7,986 bases of DNA, taken from contig DATKNR010000102.1 in the NCBI GenBank assembly GCA_035541255.1, forward strand, positions 1 to 7,986, given 5' to 3'. The notes below the pieces were generated by a model, which saw only the letters and a program-made list of their open reading frames with translations, was not told the origin of the DNA and made no database searches. Positions 1-5,542 of this stretch are shown piece by piece. The first letter of the stretch is position 1, and each line of letters begins with the position of its first letter. This stretch comes from JOPF136 sp035541255. GTDB taxonomy: Bacteria > Acidobacteriota > Terriglobia > Acidiferrales > UBA7541. The translations under genes were made by a program, and so were the position numbers.

Positions 1-300
1 CTGCAGGTGCTCAAACAGCGCGTGTCACGGGAACTACGCAGAAGAAAGCAACGGCGATCACCAGCCCAGATCGCCCTGCCGTTTCCGGAGACAGCCACAG
101 AGCCGCCCCGTTTCTGGCAGCGCCGATTCTACGATTTCAACGTCTGGAGCCGGGGTAAGCAAACAGAGAAACTCGATTACATGCACCGGAATCCGCTAAC
201 CCGGAAGCTCGTGGCTCACCCCAAGGATTGGCCGTGGAGCAGCTGGTCATTCTATGCGAAGGGTGGGACAGGGCTGATACGAATCGATCCGTTGCAGTGA
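1..300 (+). CDS. REP-associated tyrosine transposase (RAYT, IS200-like Y1 family), C-terminal part
   Basis: The reading frame is open to the left edge, so the N-terminus, including the HUH metal-binding motif expected in this family, lies outside the window. The GTG at position 7 is in frame but is probably internal. Visible are a basic stretch (RELRRRKQRR), then FWQRRFYDFNVWS, then YMHRNPLTRKLV and HPKDWPWSSWSFY. The Y-x-H-x-NP block, with the Tyr codon at 178-180, matches the place of the catalytic tyrosine in single-strand-nicking Y1 transposases, and HPxDWPWSS is a common RAYT C-terminal block. RAYTs are usually single-copy domesticated transposases that act on REP-type hairpins. Two hairpin repeats follow directly downstream, which supports the call. 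The visible tail looks intact up to the TGA stop. Whether the whole gene is functional cannot be judged here. Confidence 0.85.
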   Translation: MQVLKQRVSRELRRRKQRRSPAQIALPFPETATEPPRFWQRRFYDFNVWSRGKQTEKLDYMHRNPLTRKLVAHPKDWPWSSWSFYAKGGTGLIRIDPLQ

Positions 301-310
301 GCGAGTCAAG

Positions 311-360
311 GGAACGAACCGCACCCTTTGCTGGTGAAGGCGCAAAGGGCTGCGGCACCC
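311..360 (+). repeat. REP-like hairpin repeat, copy 1
   Basis: The first 30 bases (311-340) match 427-456 at 28 positions. The unit contains a perfect 8-bp stem, CCCTTTGC at 324-331 and GCAAAGGG at 342-349, around a 10-base loop, and ends in GGCACCC. It lies 11 bases after the transposase stop. A palindromic repeat beside a RAYT gene is the usual arrangement of a RAYT with its substrate; that these are its substrate is inference. Confidence 0.75.
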
Positions 361-426
361 AAAACCTTCTCGTCGCGCGGAGGGTCAGCCACCCGCGGGA
401 GTATAGAGACCGGAGCAGCCGGCGGG
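361..426. other. Spacer between the two REP-like repeats
   Basis: This 66-base GC-rich stretch shows no supportable gene. It contains GCCACCCGC at 388-396, which recurs at 472-480 at the end of repeat copy 2, so the spacer itself may include part of a further degraded unit. Confidence 0.4.
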
Positions 427-478
427 GGAACGAACCGCGCCCTTTGCTGGCGAAGGCGGCGCAACGGGTTCGCCACCC
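427..478 (+). repeat. REP-like hairpin repeat, copy 2
   Basis: This is a direct-orientation copy of the 311-360 unit, sharing GGAACGAACCGC, CCCTTTGCTGG and GAAGG. The stem is CCCTTTGC at 440-447 against GCAACGGG at 461-468, with one mismatch and a slightly longer loop. It ends in GCCACCC, as copy 1 ends in GGCACCC. The decay on the 3' side suggests an older or diverged copy. A 12-bp perfect palindrome follows immediately (476-487). Confidence 0.7.
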
Positions 479-552
479 GCCGGCGGGCAAGCGGTCGGCA
501 GGCACGTTGCCTCACTTCACCCCTGTCTCGCCCGGGCCACCCGCCCCGTCAT

Positions 553-894
553 CTAATCAGCCTCTCTGTCCGGGTCTTCCGGGTCTGTGAATTCAATCTT
601 TGGCAGGCTTGCGTCGTTCGAAGCAGCAAGATCGCGAAAGGCTCGTAAAGCTGTTTCGCGAAACTCCATGTCATGGTGAAATCGGTCAGACCAAGCCGCG
701 CTGTGATCTATTAGGTCTTTCGCTTTTGGCATAGACAGGCTGTACAACCCCCGCATGGTCTTGATGGAGTCGATCTTATCGAACCCCTTTTCCCGAAGAA
801 AAACGAGTATTGTCTCGAGATCGGCACCTGCGGCCGCTAGACGGTGAGCGTCTGCCACAACCTCTGAGTTCGGAGGCTTTGGTTGTTCGAGCAT
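553..894 (-). CDS. Small conserved-looking protein with an L7/L12 C-terminal-like segment
   Basis: The protein has 113 residues, no signal peptide and no membrane segment, and looks cytoplasmic and mostly helical, with an acidic C-terminus (EFTDPEDPDREAD). The stretch from about residue 29 to 64 (ILVFLREKGFDKIDSIKTMR, then GLYSLSMPKAKDLIDHS) resembles the helix-turn-helix part of the ribosomal protein L7/L12 C-terminal domain (VIKxVRExTGLGLKEAKDLV). The rest of L7/L12, including its N-terminal dimerisation part, is absent, so this is not the ribosomal protein itself. Similar small stand-alone proteins exist in other soil bacteria as hypotheticals. Only a weak purine stretch (GAGGG) lies upstream, well away from the ATG, and no clear promoter was seen. 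It follows dacB on the same strand after a repeat-filled gap of 273 bases, so joint transcription is doubtful. The function is unknown. Confidence 0.65.
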   Translation of the reverse strand: MLEQPKPPNSEVVADAHRLAAAGADLETILVFLREKGFDKIDSIKTMRGLYSLSMPKAKDLIDHSAAWSDRFHHDMEFRETALRAFRDLAASNDASLPKIEFTDPEDPDREAD

Positions 895-1058
895 TCTTAA
901 CGTCTAGCCCTCATCAGAGCTTTCCTTTTAGGCGGGTAGCCGACACAATCTTCTCCGATATGCCGATGAGCCTGCAGCCACGCTGCGAAGATACCACTTG
1001 TTAGAGTTCACCGGGGAGTATAGCGACGAGGGTGTCCCGACGCCGCGCCGCCCGGCGG
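895..1058. other. Intergenic stretch without a recognisable gene
   Basis: No convincing gene, tRNA or promoter is visible. A loose inverted repeat, ATCTTC at 949-954 with GAAGAT at 987-992, encloses a small GCAGC/GCTGC stem. This is short enough to be chance. The segment lies upstream of the 113-residue gene and would hold its promoter if it has its own. Confidence 0.4.
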
Positions 1059-1143
1059 ACCTCAGGGGTTAAAACCCCGGAGATTTGCGGCGCTTAACGG
1101 CACGGCCCTTCGTGCCTCAGGACGGGCTAAAGCCGTGCCCTGA
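1059..1143. repeat. Block of nested intergenic inverted repeats
   Basis: Three palindromic units sit in about 85 bases. The first is GGGGTT at 1065-1070 with AACCCC at 1073-1078. The second is GGCACGGC at 1099-1106 with a perfect 8-bp complement GCCGTGCC at 1132-1139; its left part can also pair locally as GGCACG/CGTGCC (1099-1104 and 1111-1116). The third is TCAGG at 1117-1121 with CCTGA at 1139-1143. The style (GGGGTTAAAACCCC followed by a GGCACGGC...GCCGTGCC unit) resembles mosaic intergenic repeats I associate with Acidobacteriota; that is familiarity, not a search. The block is just downstream of the dacB stop and could act as an mRNA 3' end structure, but no T-run follows it on the minus strand. 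Confidence 0.6.
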
Positions 1144-1167
1144 CACAGTCCAATCGAGAGCTAGCCT

Positions 1168-2814
1168 CTAGTGAGAACGGCGAGGCTTTGTGACGCCGCG
1201 CGGGGGAGGGGGTGCGTCGTAGGCGCAGGCGGCGATTTCGCCGAGGGCCTGGCCGGCAATTTTCGTGACGGCATCGGGATCATCGCGCGAGATGGGCACG
1301 AGATTCACATAGAGAGCGAAGGCGAGATGGCGGCCGTCCACGGTGGTGAGATAGCCGGCGAGACCCTTGCCGGTGAGCATGATGTTGTTGTCGAGCGAAT
1401 TGCCCACGGTGAACGTGCCAGTCTTGGCGTGGACGTGGCCGGCCGCGGGCGATTGGGGCTGGATGTTCCACAGAGTGCCGTCGCGGCCGAGGATGGGCAG
1501 CGCATCGTGAAACACCTGAAAATTCTTCTGCCGGGACATGTAGGCGAGGTAATGCACCATGAAGTGGGGAGTGAAGAAGGCGTCGGCGCCCGCGCCATCC
1601 GACTGCGCGGCGCCGCTCAAGTCCAGCCCCGCTTTCTCCAGAAATGCGTGTTCGAGATCGAAGCCACCCTGCGGCGCGGACTTGTGCGCCACGATGGCGG
1701 AAAGCAGAAACGGCATGGAACTGGCGTGGAGGTTCTGGCTGACCTTGAGCGTGACCTTCACTTCTTCCGAAAACGGCGGCGAAACGTGCTCGGCGAGCAG
1801 GCGCTGGTCCGTGTAGGAAGCGGCCAGCAGCTTGAAGTCGGGCGGCTGGGCGCCGGCGGGAGGCTCGACGGAAACGCTGAGGCCGGCGAGGGCTTCGCGA
1901 AGCGTGATCTCCGCAAAACGGCCGGGCTGGGGCACGGCGTAGGCGAACAGGATGGGCGGCGTGCCGACCGGCATGTTGCCCGTGACGGTGACGACGTGGG
2001 TGCCGTCGGGATTGGCGACGTCGGTGGGAATGTCGAGGTCCATGCGCGAGCCAGCGGGGCCGGTCTTCACCAGGTTGATGAACGCGGCGTAGGTGGTGGC
2101 GGGCGAGGCGCTGAGCGATGCAGGTGCGCCTTCCGCGGCGCCCGGAGCGAGGGTCACGTCGATCACGTTGTCGTTGACGATGATCGGGGAAACGACGACG
2201 CCTGTGCCGCCCTCGCGAGTGCCTTCCGGATAGAGGCTGATGTCCACAAGCACGCGGCCGCGGATGAGGCGGACGCCCTTGCGCGCAATCTGGCCGGCGA
2301 GCTCGCGGATGACGGCGAGGGGGTCGCCGGGAACTGCGCGCGTGTCGGGGCTGCCGCCATAGGCATGGTCGTGATTCTCGAACGCGAGCGAGCCGTCCGG
2401 CTGGATGCGGTTGGAGAGGTTGGGATCGCCGCTGGCCACCAGGATCACATCGCCCGTGAGCGTGCCATCGGAGCCGAGCGTGCCGGTGTGATAGACGCGG
2501 GTGTGGAAGCGATAGTCCGCGCCCAGAAGTTCAAGGGCCGTGCCCAGGGTGAGCAGCTTGGTGGTGGAGGCGGGGACGAAAAGCTTCTGGGGATTCTCGG
2601 CGTAGACGACGGAGCCGTCGTCGAGTGAAAAGAACTCGATGCCGAAGTGGGAATGGCGGAATTCCGGGCGGCCGGTGATGGCGGCAATCCGCTCTTCGAG
2701 CGAGGGAGGGGACTTGCGCGAGGCGGGAGCGGTCTGCGCCCGTGCGGCGCGGACGGGGAAAAATAGAGCGGCCAGGAAGAGCCAGCTGTAGACGCGGCGC
2801 AAGGCGCGGGTCAT
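1168..2814 (-). CDS. dacB: D-alanyl-D-alanine carboxypeptidase/endopeptidase, PBP4 type (peptidase S13)
   Basis: The enzyme acts in the periplasm, removing the terminal D-Ala from peptidoglycan stem peptides and, in this family, often cleaving cross-links. The 548-residue product begins with a signal peptide (residues 1 to about 26: basic MTRALRR, hydrophobic WLFLAALFFPV, then ARA before Q27). All three penicillin-binding motifs are present: SxxK as S83-TT-K86 (nucleophile Ser83), SxN as S359-Q-N361, and KTG at 464-466. DPNLS at 130-134 and SDGAG at 405-409 are further S13 landmarks. The long insert between SxxK and SxN is typical of class C PBPs such as E. coli PBP4, which has 477 residues; this protein is longer, mainly in loops and a proline-rich C-terminal tail. 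The ATG follows GAGGTG (2819-2824 on the minus strand) with a 4-base spacer. A promoter candidate lies at 2850-2878. It is divergent from the HU gene. Confidence 0.93.
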   Translation of the reverse strand: MTRALRRVYSWLFLAALFFPVRAARAQTAPASRKSPPSLEERIAAITGRPEFRHSHFGIEFFSLDDGSVVYAENPQKLFVPASTTKLLTLGTALELLGADYRFHTRVYHTGTLGSDGTLTGDVILVASGDPNLSNRIQPDGSLAFENHDHAYGGSPDTRAVPGDPLAVIRELAGQIARKGVRLIRGRVLVDISLYPEGTREGGTGVVVSPIIVNDNVIDVTLAPGAAEGAPASLSASPATTYAAFINLVKTGPAGSRMDLDIPTDVANPDGTHVVTVTGNMPVGTPPILFAYAVPQPGRFAEITLREALAGLSVSVEPPAGAQPPDFKLLAASYTDQRLLAEHVSPPFSEEVKVTLKVSQNLHASSMPFLLSAIVAHKSAPQGGFDLEHAFLEKAGLDLSGAAQSDGAGADAFFTPHFMVHYLAYMSRQKNFQVFHDALPILGRDGTLWNIQPQSPAAGHVHAKTGTFTVGNSLDNNIMLTGKGLAGYLTTVDGRHLAFALYVNLVPISRDDPDAVTKIAGQALGEIAACAYDAPPPPRGVTKPRRSH

Positions 2815-2849
2815 GGATCACCTCACCGGGGAACTGACTGTGAGGGCAG

Positions 2850-2878
2850 AGTGTACGCCGGGGCCGGGAGCGGGGCAA
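2850..2878 (-). promoter_or_regulatory. Candidate sigma70-type promoter of dacB
   Basis: Read on the minus strand, a -35 TTGCCC (2873-2878) and a -10 TACACT (2850-2855) are separated by 17 bases. Each box matches the consensus at four of six positions. The predicted start, near 2843, leaves a leader of about 30 bases before the dacB ATG. This is a consensus match only. Confidence 0.45.
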
Positions 2879-2891
2879 AAGATGTTTGCCC
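2873..2891. promoter_or_regulatory. Perfect dyad overlapping the dacB -35 box (possible operator)
   Basis: GGGCAAA at 2873-2879 and TTTGCCC at 2885-2891 form a perfect 7-bp inverted repeat around a 5-base centre. Its left arm contains the whole candidate -35 element of dacB, the classical place for a repressor site. No regulator gene is visible nearby, so an operator role is inference. Confidence 0.35.
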
Positions 2892-2944
2892 GGCGGAAGG
2901 GAGCACGGGAAGCGGCTTTTCGCGCGGCCTGCGCGATATTTCCC

Positions 2945-2973
2945 TTGCGTTATGCGGGTTCGGCGGCTATAGT
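2945..2973 (+). promoter_or_regulatory. Candidate sigma70-type promoter of the HU gene
   Basis: TTGCGT (2945-2950) and TATAGT (2968-2973) are separated by exactly 17 bases. The -10 box matches five of six consensus positions and the -35 box keeps TTG. The predicted start near 2980 gives a leader of about 85 bases that contains the hairpin at 2985-3006 and an A-rich stretch before the ribosome binding site. Confidence 0.55.
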
Positions 2974-2984
2974 GCGCCGTACTC

Positions 2985-3006
2985 GGTTGCGGGGAATCCC
3001 GCAGCC
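2985..3006 (+). promoter_or_regulatory. Stable hairpin in the 5' leader of the HU mRNA
   Basis: GGTTGCGGG (2985-2993) pairs with CCCGCAGCC (2998-3006) over nine pairs, one of them G-U, closing a four-base GAAU loop. It would sit only a few bases from the predicted 5' end of the transcript. Such 5'-end stems can protect an mRNA from decay or act in regulation; which applies here is not known. Confidence 0.45.
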
Positions 3007-3065
3007 AGTCAGCTGTAAATACCCAAAACTGATTTTCAAAAGAAAAAAGAGGAGACAAGAATTCC

Positions 3066-3365
3066 ATGGCAGCAAAGCCAATGAGCAAGAGTCAGATTGT
3101 GGCGGCGATGGCCGAGAAGTGCGAAATGAAGAAGAAGCAGGCAGCGGGCTTTTTTGAGGCGCTGGCTGCTCTCGCCGCCAAGGAGTGCAAGGGCGGAGCC
3201 GGGAAGTTCGTGATTCCGGGGATCGGCCGCTGCGTGAAGCGCCATCGCGCCGCGCGGATGGGCCGCAACCCGCAGACGGGCGAGGCCATCAAGATCAAGG
3301 CCAAGACGGTGGTGAAGATCTTCGCCGTCAAGGCCTTCAAGGACGCGGTTCTGGGAGCGAAGTAG
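3066..3365 (+). CDS. HU-family DNA-binding protein
   Basis: This 99-residue nucleoid-associated protein would bend and compact DNA as a dimer. The N-terminal helical dimerisation part is at about 7-42 (SKSQIVAAMAEKC, then KKKQAAGFFEALAALAAKE). It is followed by KFVIPGIGR (47-55) and the DNA-binding arm with RMGRNPQTGEAIKIKAKT (64-81), including the family's RNP signature; Pro69 corresponds to the intercalating proline. A C-terminal helix (VKAFKDAVL) ends the protein. It is slightly longer than the 90 residues of E. coli HU because of a short N-terminal extension. Cysteines at 19, 41 and 56 are unusual, since E. coli HU has none. AGAGGAG at 3048-3054 provides the ribosome binding site, 11 bases before the ATG, behind an A-rich enhancer-like run. 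The gene is a single transcription unit ended by a strong terminator. Which HU paralogue it is cannot be told. Confidence 0.93.
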   Translation: MAAKPMSKSQIVAAMAEKCEMKKKQAAGFFEALAALAAKECKGGAGKFVIPGIGRCVKRHRAARMGRNPQTGEAIKIKAKTVVKIFAVKAFKDAVLGAK

Positions 3366-3404
3366 GACTAGACGCAAGACCAACGTCTGGTTCGCTTGAT
3401 ACCG

Positions 3405-3464
3405 CCCCCGGTGCCCGCTTCTCCGCGTAGTGGAGAGGCAGGGCCGCCGGGGGTTTTGTCTTTT
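3405..3464 (+). terminator. Rho-independent terminator after the HU gene
   Basis: CCCCCGG (3405-3411) pairs with CCGGGGG (3447-3453). An inner extension is CCC/GGG, and an apical stem is TCTCC/GGAGA. The T-rich tract TTTTGTCTTTT (3454-3464) follows at once. It starts 39 bases after the HU stop codon. No matching T-tract exists for the minus strand, so it serves HU rather than the convergent gene. Confidence 0.85.
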
Positions 3465-3517
3465 CTGGAGGTCAGAAGGCCGAGACTGGAAGAAAAGAAG
3501 TCACCCACGCAAACGGA

Positions 3518-3997
3518 TCACTTCCCCGCAGGAGAGGCGATGCGGGCGGACATCCCTCCAATGATTTTCCATCCCTCCGGGGTTCGCAGCCAGGTGTGCG
3601 TGACGCGGAAGATCTGCGGCTCGCCTTGGCCTTGCGCGTCGGTCCAGTGGTAGGTGAGCAGATAGTAGGTGACCACGAGATTTCCGGTGGCGTGGCTGGC
3701 TGCTGGCTCGAGGGTGTACGACTTCAGCCGCATGCCCTTTTCGGTGTACTGCTTCATCCAGTCGGTGATGTGATCCTTGCGCTGCGGCTGGGCGCTGGAA
3801 AATGGCCAGCCGACGAAGTCCGGGTGCCATAGGCTTAAGTACTTTTCGATGTCGAGTGCCTTCACGTACTCCCAGTAATCGTGCTCGAGCTTCCAGACGG
3901 CCTTCTCATCGGCGGATTGCTGCTGGGCGCGGACTAGCCCTGCGAAAACGAGCAGCATCGCGGCAATCGCCGCGAACGTGCATACCCGCATCTTCAT
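3518..3997 (-). CDS. Secreted SnoaL/NTF2-like (DUF4440-type) protein
   Basis: The product has 159 residues with a clear signal peptide (MKMRVCTF, hydrophobic AAIAAMLLVFAGL, then VRA cut before Q25), so it is exported to the periplasm. The mature part fits the cone-shaped NTF2-like fold: an N-terminal helix (DEKAVWKLEHDYWEYVKALD), a YLSLWHPDFVGW segment as in SnoaL-like and DUF4440 proteins, and a C-terminal strand pair (FRVTHTWLRTPEGWKIIGGM). The GWKIIGG ending is typical of the family. Members range from enzymes to ligand binders, so no reaction can be assigned. The ATG follows a strong GGAGGTG (minus strand, 4002-4008) with a 4-base spacer. It lies 15 bases after the transporter stop, on the same strand, so the two are very likely co-transcribed. 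It converges with the HU gene. Confidence 0.8.
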   Translation of the reverse strand: MKMRVCTFAAIAAMLLVFAGLVRAQQQSADEKAVWKLEHDYWEYVKALDIEKYLSLWHPDFVGWPFSSAQPQRKDHITDWMKQYTEKGMRLKSYTLEPAASHATGNLVVTYYLLTYHWTDAQGQGEPQIFRVTHTWLRTPEGWKIIGGMSARIASPAGK

Positions 3998-4012
3998 GAG
4001 TCACCTCCGCAT

Positions 4013-5356
4013 TCAGGATTGCTGGCGTGCGGCCAGCACACGGTCGTAAAGAACCATCAGGATCGCGGTAAGAACGCCCACTCCGCAGATCACCCACCAC
4101 ATCTGCTGCGGTTGTTGCCGCACTTCTCCGAAGTACTCCAGGAGTTTGCCGCCCAGCACGCCGGCGATGAAATAACCGATGGCGATGGGCAGAAACGCGT
4201 AACCCATGAAGAGTCCTTCGCGGCCCGGAGGGGCGAGGCGCGAGACGTATTCGTAATAGCGTGGCGATTGCGTGATTTCCCCGAGCGCGAGAAAGAACAT
4301 GGTCAGCACGAACATGGGCGCCGCCGGATCGATGCTCACGTGGCTGCCGAACATGGCGAAGACCGAGCTGACCGCTCCGGCGAGCGCGGGAGAAGCGGGA
4401 TGCACGGCGAGGATGATCCAGGAAAGGCTGGAAATCAGGATGCCGAGCGAGATGGCGGGGATGGGCGGGATGCGGCGCGTCAGATAACTCACCAGAATCT
4501 GGAAGCAAATTACGGTGGCCGCGTCAGTGGAAAGCAGCAAGGCCACGGGCGCCGTGGGGCTCACATAGCGGCGCACGAACAGCGGCGCGCCAATGTATTG
4601 CTGCCAGAAAATTACCCAGTAACCGGAAAAAATCAGCAAGAACAGGACGAACCGAAAATTGGCGAGCACGGTGACCATGTTGCGCAGCGCGGCGCCGATG
4701 GTGGCCACCTGGCCGCGGGATTCCGACGTGGTCTCATGGAAGAAAAACAGGGTGAACCAGAACATCAGGAAGACGCTCGCGGAGCAGACGCGGAACACCG
4801 TTTCGTTCCCGAAGCCGAGCCTTTCGCCCACGAGCCAGGCCACGATAGGCCCAAGCGTGCCGCCCACGTTGACCATGGTGTAGTAAATCGAGTAACCCAT
4901 GGAGCGAACGTTTTCCGAGGAGGCGCGGGCGGTGGTGCCGGCGACGCAGGGTTTGACGACCGCGGGGCCGAGAGCAGGGATCATCAGGATGGCGAGGACC
5001 AGCCATTTATCGCCCAGCGTGTGGCGAAGCGACTGCATCCACGGCGCGGAAAGCGAGCCGAGCAGAAAATAGCCGATGGTCATCACGAAATAGGCGAACA
5101 GGAGAGCGCGGCGGAAACCGAAGCGGTCCGCCAGCGTGCCGCCGAGCACTGGAAGGAACCACACCACGAAGCCGAACGTGCCCATGAGCCAGCCGGTAAG
5201 TTCCGAGGAAAAATGGAGCTGCTCGCTGAGGTAAATGGCCAGGACCGCCGTGGTTCCGTAGTAAGCGAGGCGCTCGAAAAGCTCCGTGAAGTTCGCCACC
5301 CAGAAGGAGGGATGGAAGCCCGTGCGGATTTCCGCCAGCCGATCGCCCATCCCCAT
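4013..5356 (-). CDS. Major facilitator transporter, POT/PTR2-like (proton-dependent oligopeptide type)
   Basis: This polytopic inner-membrane protein has 447 residues and about 12 predicted membrane helices. Counted from this start, FTELFERLAYYG (23-34) contains the ExxER motif (E25, E28, R29) that marks proton-coupled peptide transporters. GGTLADRFGFRR (72-83) is the facilitator loop motif between helices 2 and 3, and YYTMVNVGGTLGP matches the second PTR2 signature. Peptide uptake is the default role, but the substrate is not proven. The ATG at 5356 is preferred because GGAGG (5367-5371 on the minus strand) lies 10 bases upstream. An ATG at 5389 has no ribosome binding site. The frame stays open far beyond this, but only as the antisense of tdh. 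The gene leads a two-gene operon with the SnoaL-like gene and is divergent from tdh. Confidence 0.85.
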   Translation of the reverse strand: MGMGDRLAEIRTGFHPSFWVANFTELFERLAYYGTTAVLAIYLSEQLHFSSELTGWLMGTFGFVVWFLPVLGGTLADRFGFRRALLFAYFVMTIGYFLLGSLSAPWMQSLRHTLGDKWLVLAILMIPALGPAVVKPCVAGTTARASSENVRSMGYSIYYTMVNVGGTLGPIVAWLVGERLGFGNETVFRVCSASVFLMFWFTLFFFHETTSESRGQVATIGAALRNMVTVLANFRFVLFLLIFSGYWVIFWQQYIGAPLFVRRYVSPTAPVALLLSTDAATVICFQILVSYLTRRIPPIPAISLGILISSLSWIILAVHPASPALAGAVSSVFAMFGSHVSIDPAAPMFVLTMFFLALGEITQSPRYYEYVSRLAPPGREGLFMGYAFLPIAIGYFIAGVLGGKLLEYFGEVRQQPQQMWWVICGVGVLTAILMVLYDRVLAARQQS

Positions 5357-5413
5357 CGAGTGGTGTCCTCCAGCCGGCGCCTGCGGCATAAGTGCCAGGC
5401 GCGAGGTCGGTGG

Positions 5414-5419
5414 ATTGTA
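5414..5419 (-). promoter_or_regulatory. Possible -10 element for the transporter operon
   Basis: On the minus strand this reads TACAAT, five of six consensus matches, about 58 bases before the transporter ATG. No good -35 box is found at 16-18 bases, so it is a weak candidate. Confidence 0.25.
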
Positions 5420-5503
5420 GCGAAAATGGAGAGAAGCCGCTCGGCGAATCTGCGAGAGTGAGGCGCGCGGTGGATGGCGCAGTTCGTCGCCTCGGCGCAG
5501 ATG

Positions 5504-5512
5504 TGCTAGCAT
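5504..5512 (+). promoter_or_regulatory. Possible extended -10 element for tdh-kbl
   Basis: TGCTAGCAT is a TGn-type extended -10 (TAGCAT at 5507-5512), which could work without a good -35; only a poor TTCGTC lies 18 bases upstream. It is 30 bases before the tdh ATG. Confidence 0.3.
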
Positions 5513-5542
5513 CCCCCCTCGGGCGACGTCCCTTCGAGGAGA

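Noticed and set aside
301..487. CRISPR array
   Set aside because: There are only two imperfect copies with a 66-base spacer and internal hairpins, and no cas genes are visible; a REP-type repeat fits better.
137..648. Several overlapping open frames of 69-122 codons over the repeat region
   Set aside because: They run through the REP-like hairpins on both strands, are Arg/Pro-rich, and have no ribosome binding site or family resemblance.
895..1010. Integron attC-like site before the 113-residue gene (GTTAAGA next to the ATG and CTCTAAC about 100 bases away on the minus strand)
   Set aside because: The outer cores miss the RYYYAAC/GTTRRRY consensus at their ends, and the inner arms are not complementary, so the site would not fold as an attC.
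1171..2628. 485-codon plus-strand open frame opposite dacB
   Set aside because: The translation is low-complexity Gly/Ala/Arg/Val sequence without a family match, while the minus strand encodes a complete S13 enzyme with all motifs.
4019..5461. 480-codon plus-strand open frame opposite the transporter
   Set aside because: It is rich in His, Glu, Arg and Gly, has no domain, and mirrors the codon bias of the real minus-strand gene.
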